From contig JBKJTS010000067.1 in NCBI GenBank assembly GCA_046590885.1, positions 1-12,391 of the forward strand: 12,391 nucleotides of DNA. Reading direction: 5' to 3'. Source of the stretch: Ga0077554 sp046590885. Its GTDB lineage: Bacteria; Pseudomonadota; Gammaproteobacteria; Ga0077554; Ga007554. Below, piece by piece: positions 6,450 to 12,391 of the stretch; within the stretch, counting starts at the first letter, position 1; every line of letters begins with the position of its first letter. Position numbers and translations under genes: made by a program. The notes under the pieces are model-generated. The model was not told the origin of the DNA. It worked only from the letters and a program-made list of their open reading frames with translations, and did not search any database.

Positions 6450-9400
6450 ATGCGTATTTTTGGTAACGTAGCTGGGTTTATTTTGCAAGTGGGATCTTTA
6501 GTCTTAGATCGCTCAGGGATCTCATTAACGGCAGGCATTTTAACTGCACGCTCCCTGGTACGGAAGGCTGCTTTTTTTGCCGCGATAACAGCGGCCCCAG
6601 CCTGGGCGGTGCCCGATCTTTTTCCTGCGGAGTTTGTCTATGGCAACCCGAATGGAACAGCGAGCTTTTTATCAAGCGTTGCGAGCGTATGTGAGTCATT
6701 AGCGCAGAACTGGCGTGAGAACGGATTCCCCGAAGCGACGTGTGCTTCCATTAACTATGCTACGGAACAATATGTAATCGCGCACCGTTTTGGTGAGACT
6801 ACGCTCCCTGCGCTACGTTACTATTTTTGTCCTGACGATATTGCTGTGGGTCCCACGCGGGAGTTGATGTGCCAGTCGTTAGGCGTGCAGATCATTGATC
6901 CAATGAAAAACCTTGGCCCCCTGTGCGGGGTGGACACCCCTAACCCCATCAATTCAAAAACCGGCAATAAATATCAAATTGAAACCGATTATTCGAGTCC
7001 CGCAGGCCTTATGTTTAGGCGCGTTTATAATCAAAAGACAAGTCGCCTTTTATATCGCTCTAAAAGAACCGCTCAGACCCCCGATGCGCCGCCCGGCCCG
7101 TCAGGTATAACCACATTTGCGTCCGTGATGGCTGGGCTGGTCGATATCAAATCGGCCGCGACTATGACAGCACATTGGCGGCATAATTTTCAGCGCTCTG
7201 TAACTTTGACATCCAATGGAACGGCATCTTCAGCCACCCTTACGCGACCCGATGGCAAAGCGTATATGTATGCTTTGCAAAATGGCCTCTGGAAAAGTGA
7301 TGCGGATGTCACGGGTAAGCTGAGCCGTCTGGTGAATGCCAATGGGCTACCCATCGGCTGGGAACATCTCAATAGTGAGGACGAAACGGAAAAATACAAC
7401 GACTCTGGCACACTGCTCTCTATCACTACCCGCGCCGGACTGACTCAGACGCTGGCTTATGACATCCAAAACCGTCTCTCTCAGGTGGTTGACCCCTTTG
7501 GCCGGACGTTGACCTTGACCTACGATGCGCAAAATCGCCTCCAAACACTGACGGATCCCAATGGCGGTCTCTATGGTTACGGATACGACGCCAAAAACAA
7601 CTTGACCTCAACCTCCTACCCTGATGGTAAAGTTCATACATATCTCTATGAAAACATCGCCTTGCCCCATGCCCTCACCGGCATCCTCGACGAAAATGGC
7701 AGTCGTTTCGCCACTTACACTTATGATGGACAAGGCCGTGGCATTTCCAGCGAAAATGCCGGTGGCGTAGAAAAGGTCAGCCTGGTTTACAATGTGGACG
7801 GCACCACCACCGTCACCGACGCCCTCGGCACGGCCCGCACCTACGGTTTCCAGACTATTCTGGGTGTAGTCAAAAGTGCCGGTGTCACCCAACCCTGCGC
7901 CAGTTGCGGCGGGGGTAATGCTGCCACCACATATGACGCCAATGGCAACCCGGCTTCCAAGACTGACTTCAACGGCAGTGTCACCACCTACGTCTACGAC
8001 CTCACCCGTAACCTGGAAACCAGTCGCACCGAAGCCGCTGGTACTCCCCTGGCGCGCACCCTCACCACTGCCTGGCATCCCACCTTCCGGTTGCCCACCC
8101 AGATCTACGAACCCAACCGCGTCACCAGCCTCACCTATGATGCCCAGGGCAACGTCACGCAAAAGACCATCACTGCCGGTACCCTTAACCGCACCTGGAG
8201 TTACACTTATAACCCCTTAGGCTTGGTCACCAGTGTCAACGGTCCGCGCACCGATGTTGCCGATGTCAGCACCTACACCTATGACACCCAAGGTAATCTG
8301 GCGACGGTCTCTAACGCCCTCGGCCACATCACCCGCCTCACCGCCCACGACGCCCACGGCCGCCCCCTAACCATACAAGACCCTAACGGTCTGATAACTC
8401 AACTGCGCTATGATGCACGTGGTCGCCTCATCACCCGTTTCGTCGGCAACGAACTCACCCAGTTCCAGTATGACGGCGTCGGCCAGCTCACCCGTATCAT
8501 ACTGCCCGACAGCAGCTTCATGGATTACAGCTACGATGCCGCCCACCGCCTCATCGCCCTCGCCGATGCGCTGGGCAATAAAATCAGCTACACTCTCGAC
8601 GCGCTGGGCAACCGCATCAAGGAAGACATCCTCGACCCCAGCAACACCCTCACCCAGCAGCGCCGCCGCGTGTTTGACAGCTTAAACCACCTTGCCCAGG
8701 ACATAGGCGCGCAAAACCAGATCACCTCGTATCAATATGACGCCAACGGCAACCTGCTCAGCCGCACCGATCCCCTGGCGCGCACCACCGCTCAGGCCTA
8801 TGACGCTCTTAACCGTCTGGTACAAGTCACTGACCCTGCCAACGGCATCGCAAAATACACCTACGACGCCAACGACCGCCTCACCCAGGTCATGGATCCG
8901 CGTACTATCGGCACCGCCTACAGTTATGACGGCCTCGACAACCTCACTCAGACCTTAAGCCTGGATGCCGGCCCCAGTACCAATACCCATGACGCGGCAG
9001 GCAATATACTCACCCGCACCGACGCTCGTGGCAAAAAGACCACCTATACCTATGATGCCTTGAACCGCCTTATCAAGACCCTGTTTGCCGACGCGACCAG
9101 CGTCACTTATCAATACGATGCGGGTATTAATGCGCTGGGGCGTCTGATCAAAATGACTGACTCGGCGGATATCACCCAGTGGACCTACGACCCGCAAGGG
9201 CGGGTCATCACCCAAACCCAAACCACCGGCACCCTCATTCAGGTACTGCGTTATGGATACGACGCCAGCGGACGCGTGGCGCAACTCACCTACCCCTCGG
9301 GCAAAGTGATCAGCTACGGTTACGACCTCGCCGGCAACCTCGCCCACCTCAGCCTCAATGGCCAACCCCTGCTTAACACCATTCGCTACCAGCCCTATGG

Positions 9401-10778
9401 CGCAGTGAAAGCATGGACCTGGAGCAACGGCACCCCACACACCCGCACCTTTAATTTGGACGGCCGCCTCATCAGCCACCCTCAGGGCAATGCCCCACTC
9501 TCCATCAGCTACGACAGCGCCGGGCGCATCGTCCAGCAAACGCAGATCATGGGCGTGCAAAGCTATGGCTATGATGCCGTCGACCGCCTCACCCAGCACG
9601 TCGATTCCACCGGCCTGGTCAGCAACTACCAGTACGACGCCAATGGCAACCGAACCCAGCTCACCCAAGGTAGCATCGCCACGGCCTACAACCTCTCGAT
9701 CACCAGCAACCGCCTCAATAGCCAGAGTGGCCCGGTCAACAAAAGCTACTCCTATGACGTCGCAGGCAACCTGATCGGCGACGGCACCCATGCTTATACT
9801 TATGATGCACGTGGGCGCCTCGCCAAAGTCGTCTACGGCACGCGCAGCAACAATACCTTTGTCCTCAACGGCCTGGGCCAGCGCATCCGCAAGACGGGCA
9901 CTGGCGTTAGCACCGGCACTAACCGCTATGTGTACGACGCACAAGGACGTGCTAGTGCCGTGGGAGGCAGGATGCCGGGAGCGGCCGACGTACAAGGCCA
10001 CCTGCTCGGTGATTACACCAGCACTGGCGTAGTGATCCAGGAAACCGTGTATCTGGGCGACACCCCCGTGGCCGTGCTCACTCCCACCGCCACGTACTTT
10101 ATCCACGCCGACCACCTCGACACCCCGCGCGTGATCACCGACAATACCAACAAAGTCATCTGGCGCTGGGACAGCGACTCGTTTGGCACGACCCTGGCAA
10201 ACGAAGACCCTGACGGGGACCGCAAAAAATTCACCTACAACCTGCGTTTTCCGGGGCAGTACTTTGACAAGGAGACGGGGCTGCATTATAACTACTTCAG
10301 GGATTACAACCCCCGCACCGGAAGATATATTCAGAGTGATCCAATAGGACTCGAAGGTGGGATGAATCTGTTTACCTATGTGAATGGCAACCCGATTAGC
10401 TTTACGGATTCGTATGGACTATGGCGCTGGCCAGGAAATATTTCCGACGAGGCCGCGCGCGACGCGCAGACGAAATTCCCTCGGAGTAGTTTGCATAACG
10501 GATCGGGAGATGCCTACAGGCACTGTCTCGCAAGTTGCATGGTATCGAGAGAGAACAGCGCTGCAGAAGCTTCCATGCTGGGCTGGTTGAATGAAAAGCG
10601 GGGAGACTATACGCACAATCAGGAACGCGGTGAACGCGCCATGGATGAGAACAACAATGCCAAAGGTCGTGCATGCGGCAAGACTGCTACCAGCACACAG
10701 GACTGTGCGAATAAATGTTTAGCTGCCAATTTAACTAAGTTGTACGAAGGCGGTTCAACCAAAGGATATTGGAAGTAA
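6450..10778 (+). CDS. Exported Rhs/YD-repeat protein with C-terminal candidate toxin domain
   Basis: This is a 1442-residue Rhs-family polymorphic-toxin protein. Such proteins fold a YD-repeat shell around a variable C-terminal toxin and deliver it to neighbouring cells. The start at 6450 is chosen for its ribosome site (GGGAG, 9 bases before). The open frame also reaches back to a TTG at 6378 that has none. A long N-region precedes a hydrophobic stretch ending in ITAAPAWA, a likely Sec signal cleavage site near residue 54. NPINSKTGNKYQIETDY marks the DUF6531-type entry domain. About 26 YD repeats follow, and a CASCGGG cysteine motif lies between early repeats. The core ends near residues 1289-1324 with GRYIQSDPIGLEGG and NPISFTDSYGL. 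The last 118 residues (1325-1442) are the variable domain. I see no PAAR or VgrG-linked part. There is a 17-residue in-frame insertion around residues 1167-1183. The next gene is the likely immunity gene. Confidence 0.93.
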   Translation: MRIFGNVAGFILQVGSLVLDRSGISLTAGILTARSLVRKAAFFAAITAAPAWAVPDLFPAEFVYGNPNGTASFLSSVASVCESLAQNWRENGFPEATCASINYATEQYVIAHRFGETTLPALRYYFCPDDIAVGPTRELMCQSLGVQIIDPMKNLGPLCGVDTPNPINSKTGNKYQIETDYSSPAGLMFRRVYNQKTSRLLYRSKRTAQTPDAPPGPSGITTFASVMAGLVDIKSAATMTAHWRHNFQRSVTLTSNGTASSATLTRPDGKAYMYALQNGLWKSDADVTGKLSRLVNANGLPIGWEHLNSEDETEKYNDSGTLLSITTRAGLTQTLAYDIQNRLSQVVDPFGRTLTLTYDAQNRLQTLTDPNGGLYGYGYDAKNNLTSTSYPDGKVHTYLYENIALPHALTGILDENGSRFATYTYDGQGRGISSENAGGVEKVSLVYNVDGTTTVTDALGTARTYGFQTILGVVKSAGVTQPCASCGGGNAATTYDANGNPASKTDFNGSVTTYVYDLTRNLETSRTEAAGTPLARTLTTAWHPTFRLPTQIYEPNRVTSLTYDAQGNVTQKTITAGTLNRTWSYTYNPLGLVTSVNGPRTDVADVSTYTYDTQGNLATVSNALGHITRLTAHDAHGRPLTIQDPNGLITQLRYDARGRLITRFVGNELTQFQYDGVGQLTRIILPDSSFMDYSYDAAHRLIALADALGNKISYTLDALGNRIKEDILDPSNTLTQQRRRVFDSLNHLAQDIGAQNQITSYQYDANGNLLSRTDPLARTTAQAYDALNRLVQVTDPANGIAKYTYDANDRLTQVMDPRTIGTAYSYDGLDNLTQTLSLDAGPSTNTHDAAGNILTRTDARGKKTTYTYDALNRLIKTLFADATSVTYQYDAGINALGRLIKMTDSADITQWTYDPQGRVITQTQTTGTLIQVLRYGYDASGRVAQLTYPSGKVISYGYDLAGNLAHLSLNGQPLLNTIRYQPYGAVKAWTWSNGTPHTRTFNLDGRLISHPQGNAPLSISYDSAGRIVQQTQIMGVQSYGYDAVDRLTQHVDSTGLVSNYQYDANGNRTQLTQGSIATAYNLSITSNRLNSQSGPVNKSYSYDVAGNLIGDGTHAYTYDARGRLAKVVYGTRSNNTFVLNGLGQRIRKTGTGVSTGTNRYVYDAQGRASAVGGRMPGAADVQGHLLGDYTSTGVVIQETVYLGDTPVAVLTPTATYFIHADHLDTPRVITDNTNKVIWRWDSDSFGTTLANEDPDGDRKKFTYNLRFPGQYFDKETGLHYNYFRDYNPRTGRYIQSDPIGLEGGMNLFTYVNGNPISFTDSYGLWRWPGNISDEAARDAQTKFPRSSLHNGSGDAYRHCLASCMVSRENSAAEASMLGWLNEKRGDYTHNQERGERAMDENNNAKGRACGKTATSTQDCANKCLAANLTKLYEGGSTKGYWK
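9936..9997 (+). repeat. In-frame 51-base repeat insertion inside the Rhs gene
   Basis: GACGCACAAGG (9936-9946) recurs as GACGTACAAGG (9987-9997), offset by 51 bases (17 codons). The DNA between is a copy of the dispersed repeat found in the guaB-guaA spacer (28 of 38 positions, in opposite orientation). At protein level, the usual Rhs wording YVYDAQG-HLLGDY is split by RASAVGGRMPGAADVQG. The near-identical flanks look like a target duplication, and the reading frame is kept. Confidence 0.65.
10422..10775 (+). other. Variable C-terminal candidate toxin domain of the Rhs protein
   Basis: These are residues 1325-1442 of the Rhs protein, starting right after the core-end motif DSYGL. Visible motifs are HNGSGDAYRHC (His at residue 1358), CLASC, an acidic helical middle, ENNNAKGRACG (about 1400-1408) and CANKC. 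GDAYRH and NNxxGR recall an uncharacterised toxin-associated family (DUF6973-like), which I name from memory. The five cysteines, two pairs spaced CxxxC, suggest disulfides and action outside the cytoplasm. No nuclease or deaminase signature that I know is evident, so the activity is not assigned. Confidence 0.6.
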
Positions 10779-10780
10779 AA

Positions 10781-11344
10781 TTGATTAAAATCGGCCGGTC
10801 GATTAAAGTTTTTTTTAGCATTGGTGCGATCATTGTGGCCGCAGCGTTTGTAGGATTGTTCTTCTGGTCCGACTATGGCCGTTCTATCACATTTGCTGAT
10901 ATCGTCAAGGATCGCACGACACTACTTGGTGGAATCGAAAGTTATTGGGGCATTGAGTATCTGGAAAATCACCTCAGAAAAAACTCACTTGCCTGGGAGC
11001 TTAAACGCGGACCCCGCCCTGGACTGGAGGACAAAAGGCCGCCATTTATTATTGACACGGTAACAATCAAAAATTACTCCCATCTTGGTTTCTCAGGGGA
11101 GATGATAGTCGAGTTCTTCAATAACAGATTAGTGGGGACGAAGTTTTGGCCACAGGAAGTTGACGAATACGTCAAGCGACTTGCAAGCACCGAGAAGCTA
11201 AATATTGTCAGTAACCGAGAGGTTATGCTGTCTAAATACACGCGCGTATGGGTTGCGGTTGATCATCTCGGAAAAAAGTATGTGGGCTGGGAAGATGTTC
11301 GCCTTAACAAAGAAATGAAGACTTGGATAAAAAGATACTCGTAA
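10781..11344 (+). CDS. Membrane-anchored putative immunity protein
   Basis: I do not recognise this family. Position argues for an immunity protein. It begins 3 bases after the Rhs stop, on the same strand, exactly where cognate immunity genes of Rhs toxins lie. From TTG 10781 the protein has 187 residues. GGAAG lies 5 bases upstream. An in-frame TTG at 10769 would overlap the Rhs end by 10 bases, and no ATG is available. The first ten residues are basic. One transmembrane helix follows (IGAIIVAAAFVGLFFW, about residues 14-30). The positive N-terminus predicts that the remaining 155 residues face the periplasm. That soluble part is charged, has no cysteine, and contains repeated aromatic-rich segments (ESYWGIEYLE, FNNRLVGTKFWP, TRVWVAVDHLGKKYVGWEDV). 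A periplasmic immunity domain would fit a toxin acting outside the cytoplasm. Its base composition is more AT-rich than that of the Rhs core. Confidence 0.7.
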   Translation: MIKIGRSIKVFFSIGAIIVAAAFVGLFFWSDYGRSITFADIVKDRTTLLGGIESYWGIEYLENHLRKNSLAWELKRGPRPGLEDKRPPFIIDTVTIKNYSHLGFSGEMIVEFFNNRLVGTKFWPQEVDEYVKRLASTEKLNIVSNREVMLSKYTRVWVAVDHLGKKYVGWEDVRLNKEMKTWIKRYS

Positions 11345-11638
11345 CGCGAAGATGTTCAAATCTATAATGGCTATGTTGGTAACAATCCGCTGAGTTATAT
11401 CGATCCACTTGGCTTGATGGGATTTGGTGGCATGCCGCCGGGTGTGGAGGGGGGCGGGGCAGAATACAATACAATACCCTCTTCGTCTAGTCCTGTGGGC
11501 CCAGTCGGAAGAGCGGTTGGTGATTTCATAGAGAACTTTGGCGATATGCGTGACGCTAATACTAGCGGCGCGGACAAACGGGCGGCGCCTATTTCTTTAC
11601 GACCAACCTCTTGCAATTACATGGAAAGAACCTATTGA
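11345..11638 (+). pseudogene. Orphan Rhs C-terminal fragment, truncated
   Basis: Directly after the immunity-gene stop, and in the same frame, the DNA reads REDVQIYNGYVGNNPLSYIDPLGL. This is the end of an Rhs core with the full PxxxxDPxGL junction. A glycine- and proline-rich linker follows, then GDFIENFGDMRDANTSGADK, which resembles the start of a common Rhs toxin domain that continues in other proteins with YFHC. Here the text changes after ADK and stops at TGA 11636-11638. There is no core, no start with a good ribosome site (an ATG at 11414 lies after the junction) and no full toxin. It looks like a displaced older C-terminus left behind when the current toxin and immunity pair arrived, later truncated. 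It could serve as a recombination donor only in part. Confidence 0.75.
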
Positions 11639-11703
11639 TCCGTGATGATGAATTTTATTTAATTGTGGATAGAAAAGGCACGGACTCGCGTCTTGAATCT
11701 TGA
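11566..11703 (+). pseudogene. Second-frame protein tail overlapping the orphan fragment
   Basis: In the next frame, after a TAG at 11563-11565, the DNA reads RRGQTGGAYFFTTNLLQL, then HGKNLLIRDDEFYLIVDR and KGTDSRLES, and stops at 11701-11703. It has no start codon. The mixed hydrophobic and charged wording looks like a genuine protein end rather than noise. It takes over close to where the orphan toxin loses similarity (after ADK). A frameshift or a fusion to the tail of a lost immunity or toxin gene could explain it. I cannot name the family. Confidence 0.35.
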
Positions 11704-11841
11704 TATTTCTATAAATGTCGACGTGCATTGTGTAAGACCTAATAATTTTGACAGCCTGAAGAGCTAGGCTACTACCCCCAGACAAGCCAGAATGATTATT
11801 ATGCCCACCGTAAGCAGTACACCCGGCATTCCCCGGATTTT

Positions 11842-11859
11842 CCAGTAGCGTTCTACTGG
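11842..11859. repeat. Perfect short hairpin
   Basis: CCAGTAG (11842-11848) and CTACTGG (11853-11859) are perfect 7-bp arms around a 4-base loop, CGTT. CCCC (11831-11834) lies upstream and GGGG (11858-11861) overlaps the end of the right arm. There is no T-run on either strand, so it is not a standard terminator. It may be the end of an older mobile or repeat element. Confidence 0.4.
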
Positions 11860-11894
11860 GGCCGCACAAGGCGCCAAATCTGCTCAAGAGCTAA

Positions 11895-12050
11895 GAACCT
11901 GTTTAGAATTTCGCTGAATGGCGCACACGGCGTTGGACACAAGCTCAAGATGCTCATGTACTTCGGGTCCACCCCACTTTTTCGGCTGTTTCCGCCTGGC
12001 CTAGGACCTTATTCTAGCTGCATCCCTTGATCGAGATTCCAAACAGGTTC
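11895..12050. mobile_element. MITE-like element with 20-base terminal inverted repeats
   Basis: The left end AGAACCTGTTTAGAATTTCG (from 11894) and the complement of the right end (12051 back to 12032) agree at 18 of 20 positions. Taking GAACCTGTTT as the tip, the 156-base element is flanked by TAA on both sides (11892-11894 and 12051-12053). CTAA is also present at both ends (11891-11894 and 12050-12053), so the duplication is 3 or 4 bases. Short TAA or CTAA duplications fit the IS5 superfamily, which is an inference. No transposase is encoded, although one minus-strand frame stays open for about 40 codons, so it is probably a non-autonomous derivative. It separates the Rhs debris from pyrG. 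Confidence 0.75.
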
Positions 12051-12158
12051 TAACGGAAAATCCTGGTTGAAGTTGGAAATACCCCCTTGTTCAGGCTGAT
12101 GTGTCATTCGACAAGTTGATTTGAGTAAAGCCCCGCTTTCTGGTAATCTATCTCCCCG

Positions 12159-12186
12159 TCTACATGTTTAAATCTGGCTTTATACT
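12159..12186 (+). promoter_or_regulatory. Candidate pyrG promoter
   Basis: TATACT (12181-12186) matches the -10 consensus at five of six positions. TCTACA (12159-12164), 16 bases upstream, matches the -35 at four of six. It would give a leader of about 100 bases before the pyrG ATG. A second, weaker pair is TTGAGT (12121-12126) and TAATCT (12144-12149). Confidence 0.35.
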
Positions 12187-12291
12187 CAGCTTGGTGTGCG
12201 CAAAGCATACCCGCTGGATTTTGCCAAATCTCCCTAGGTTTTGCTTTGATTTATCACAGTTCGCTCTGGATCTTTATCTTTTTGGGCACTC

Positions 12292-12391
12292 ATGACTAAA
12301 TTTATATTTGTTACTGGCGGCGTTGTGTCTTCCCTGGGTAAGGGCATTGCCTCCGCCTCGCTGGGGGCTATCCTGGAAGCGCGTGGTCTGA
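12292..12391 (+). CDS. pyrG: CTP synthase, N-terminus only (cut by window edge)
   Basis: PyrG makes CTP from UTP, ATP and glutamine in the cytoplasm. The visible 33 codons start MTKFIFVTGGVVSSLGKGIA and continue SASLGAILEARGL. This is the highly conserved N-terminus of CTP synthase with its P-loop-like GGVVSSLGKG. The rest, about 500 residues including the glutaminase domain, lies outside the window. The ATG at 12292 is the canonical start. Upstream, TTGGGCACTC offers only a weak ribosome site. It is the first housekeeping gene after the Rhs region. Confidence 0.95.
   Translation, partial: MTKFIFVTGGVVSSLGKGIASASLGAILEARGL

Larger units (their letters stand above)
11704..12291. other. Gene-poor region before pyrG
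   Basis: No convincing coding sequence is seen in these 588 bases. The stretch 11704-11890 contains the hairpin at 11842-11859 and otherwise nothing I recognise. The MITE-like element occupies 11895-12050. The last 240 bases should hold the pyrG promoter and leader. An open frame on the minus strand (11597-11887) has no family likeness or ribosome site and was not called. Confidence 0.6.

Noticed and set aside
8955..10286. A 443-codon open frame on the minus strand
   Set aside because: It lies wholly inside the Rhs gene opposite the YD repeats. Long antisense frames are expected from that repetitive, C-rich codon pattern, and its protein is low-complexity with no family likeness.
6450..10778. 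CRISPR-like or tandem DNA repeats in the large gene
   Set aside because: The periodic signal comes from degenerate YD protein repeats; the DNA units vary in length and sequence and no spacer-repeat pattern exists.
11597..11887. Minus-strand open frame of 96 codons
   Set aside because: It has no ribosome site or recognisable family, overlaps the orphan Rhs fragments and has random-looking composition.

Overview
The window looks like the chromosome of a gammaproteobacterium. Housekeeping genes sit in an order familiar from that class: xseA is divergent from guaB-guaA, tadA and a serine tRNA follow, and pyrG starts at the right edge. The xseA, guaB, guaA, TadA and PyrG proteins read like gammaproteobacterial orthologues. 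I cannot name the genus.

Layout. Positions 1-1167 (minus strand) hold xseA, cut off by the left edge. Positions 1224-1317 form a long hairpin with a U-tract that ends the next minus-strand gene, a small DUF2892-like membrane protein (1325-1624). A 560-base AT-rich gap carries a nested inverted repeat and the likely guaB promoter. guaB (IMP dehydrogenase, 2186-3646) and guaA (GMP synthase, 3879-5465) convert IMP to GMP. guaA has no possible ATG start and must begin at TTG. tadA (tRNA adenosine deaminase, 5617-6111) and tRNA-Ser(CGA) (6125-6215) follow. The guaB-guaA and guaA-tadA spacers carry copies of a short dispersed repeat.

The accessory part runs from about 6216 to 12291. It holds one large exported Rhs/YD-repeat protein (6450-10778) with a cysteine-rich C-terminal candidate toxin domain. 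A small membrane-anchored protein (10781-11344) follows directly and is the best candidate for the immunity protein. Behind it lies an orphan Rhs C-terminal fragment (about 11345-11638), which starts with a core-type DPLGL junction and is broken after a recognisable toxin start. This is the usual debris of Rhs C-terminus replacement. The Rhs promoter has a consensus -35 box and a LexA-box-like sequence over its -10. The Rhs core also contains a 51-base in-frame insertion that belongs to the same repeat family as the purine-operon spacers. A 156-base MITE-like element with 20-base terminal inverted repeats lies between the Rhs debris and pyrG (from 12292).

Together the window shows a stable nucleotide-metabolism and tRNA block, with a polymorphic-toxin locus between tRNA-Ser and pyrG. 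All functional statements rest on reading the sequence by eye and on family knowledge; no database search was possible.
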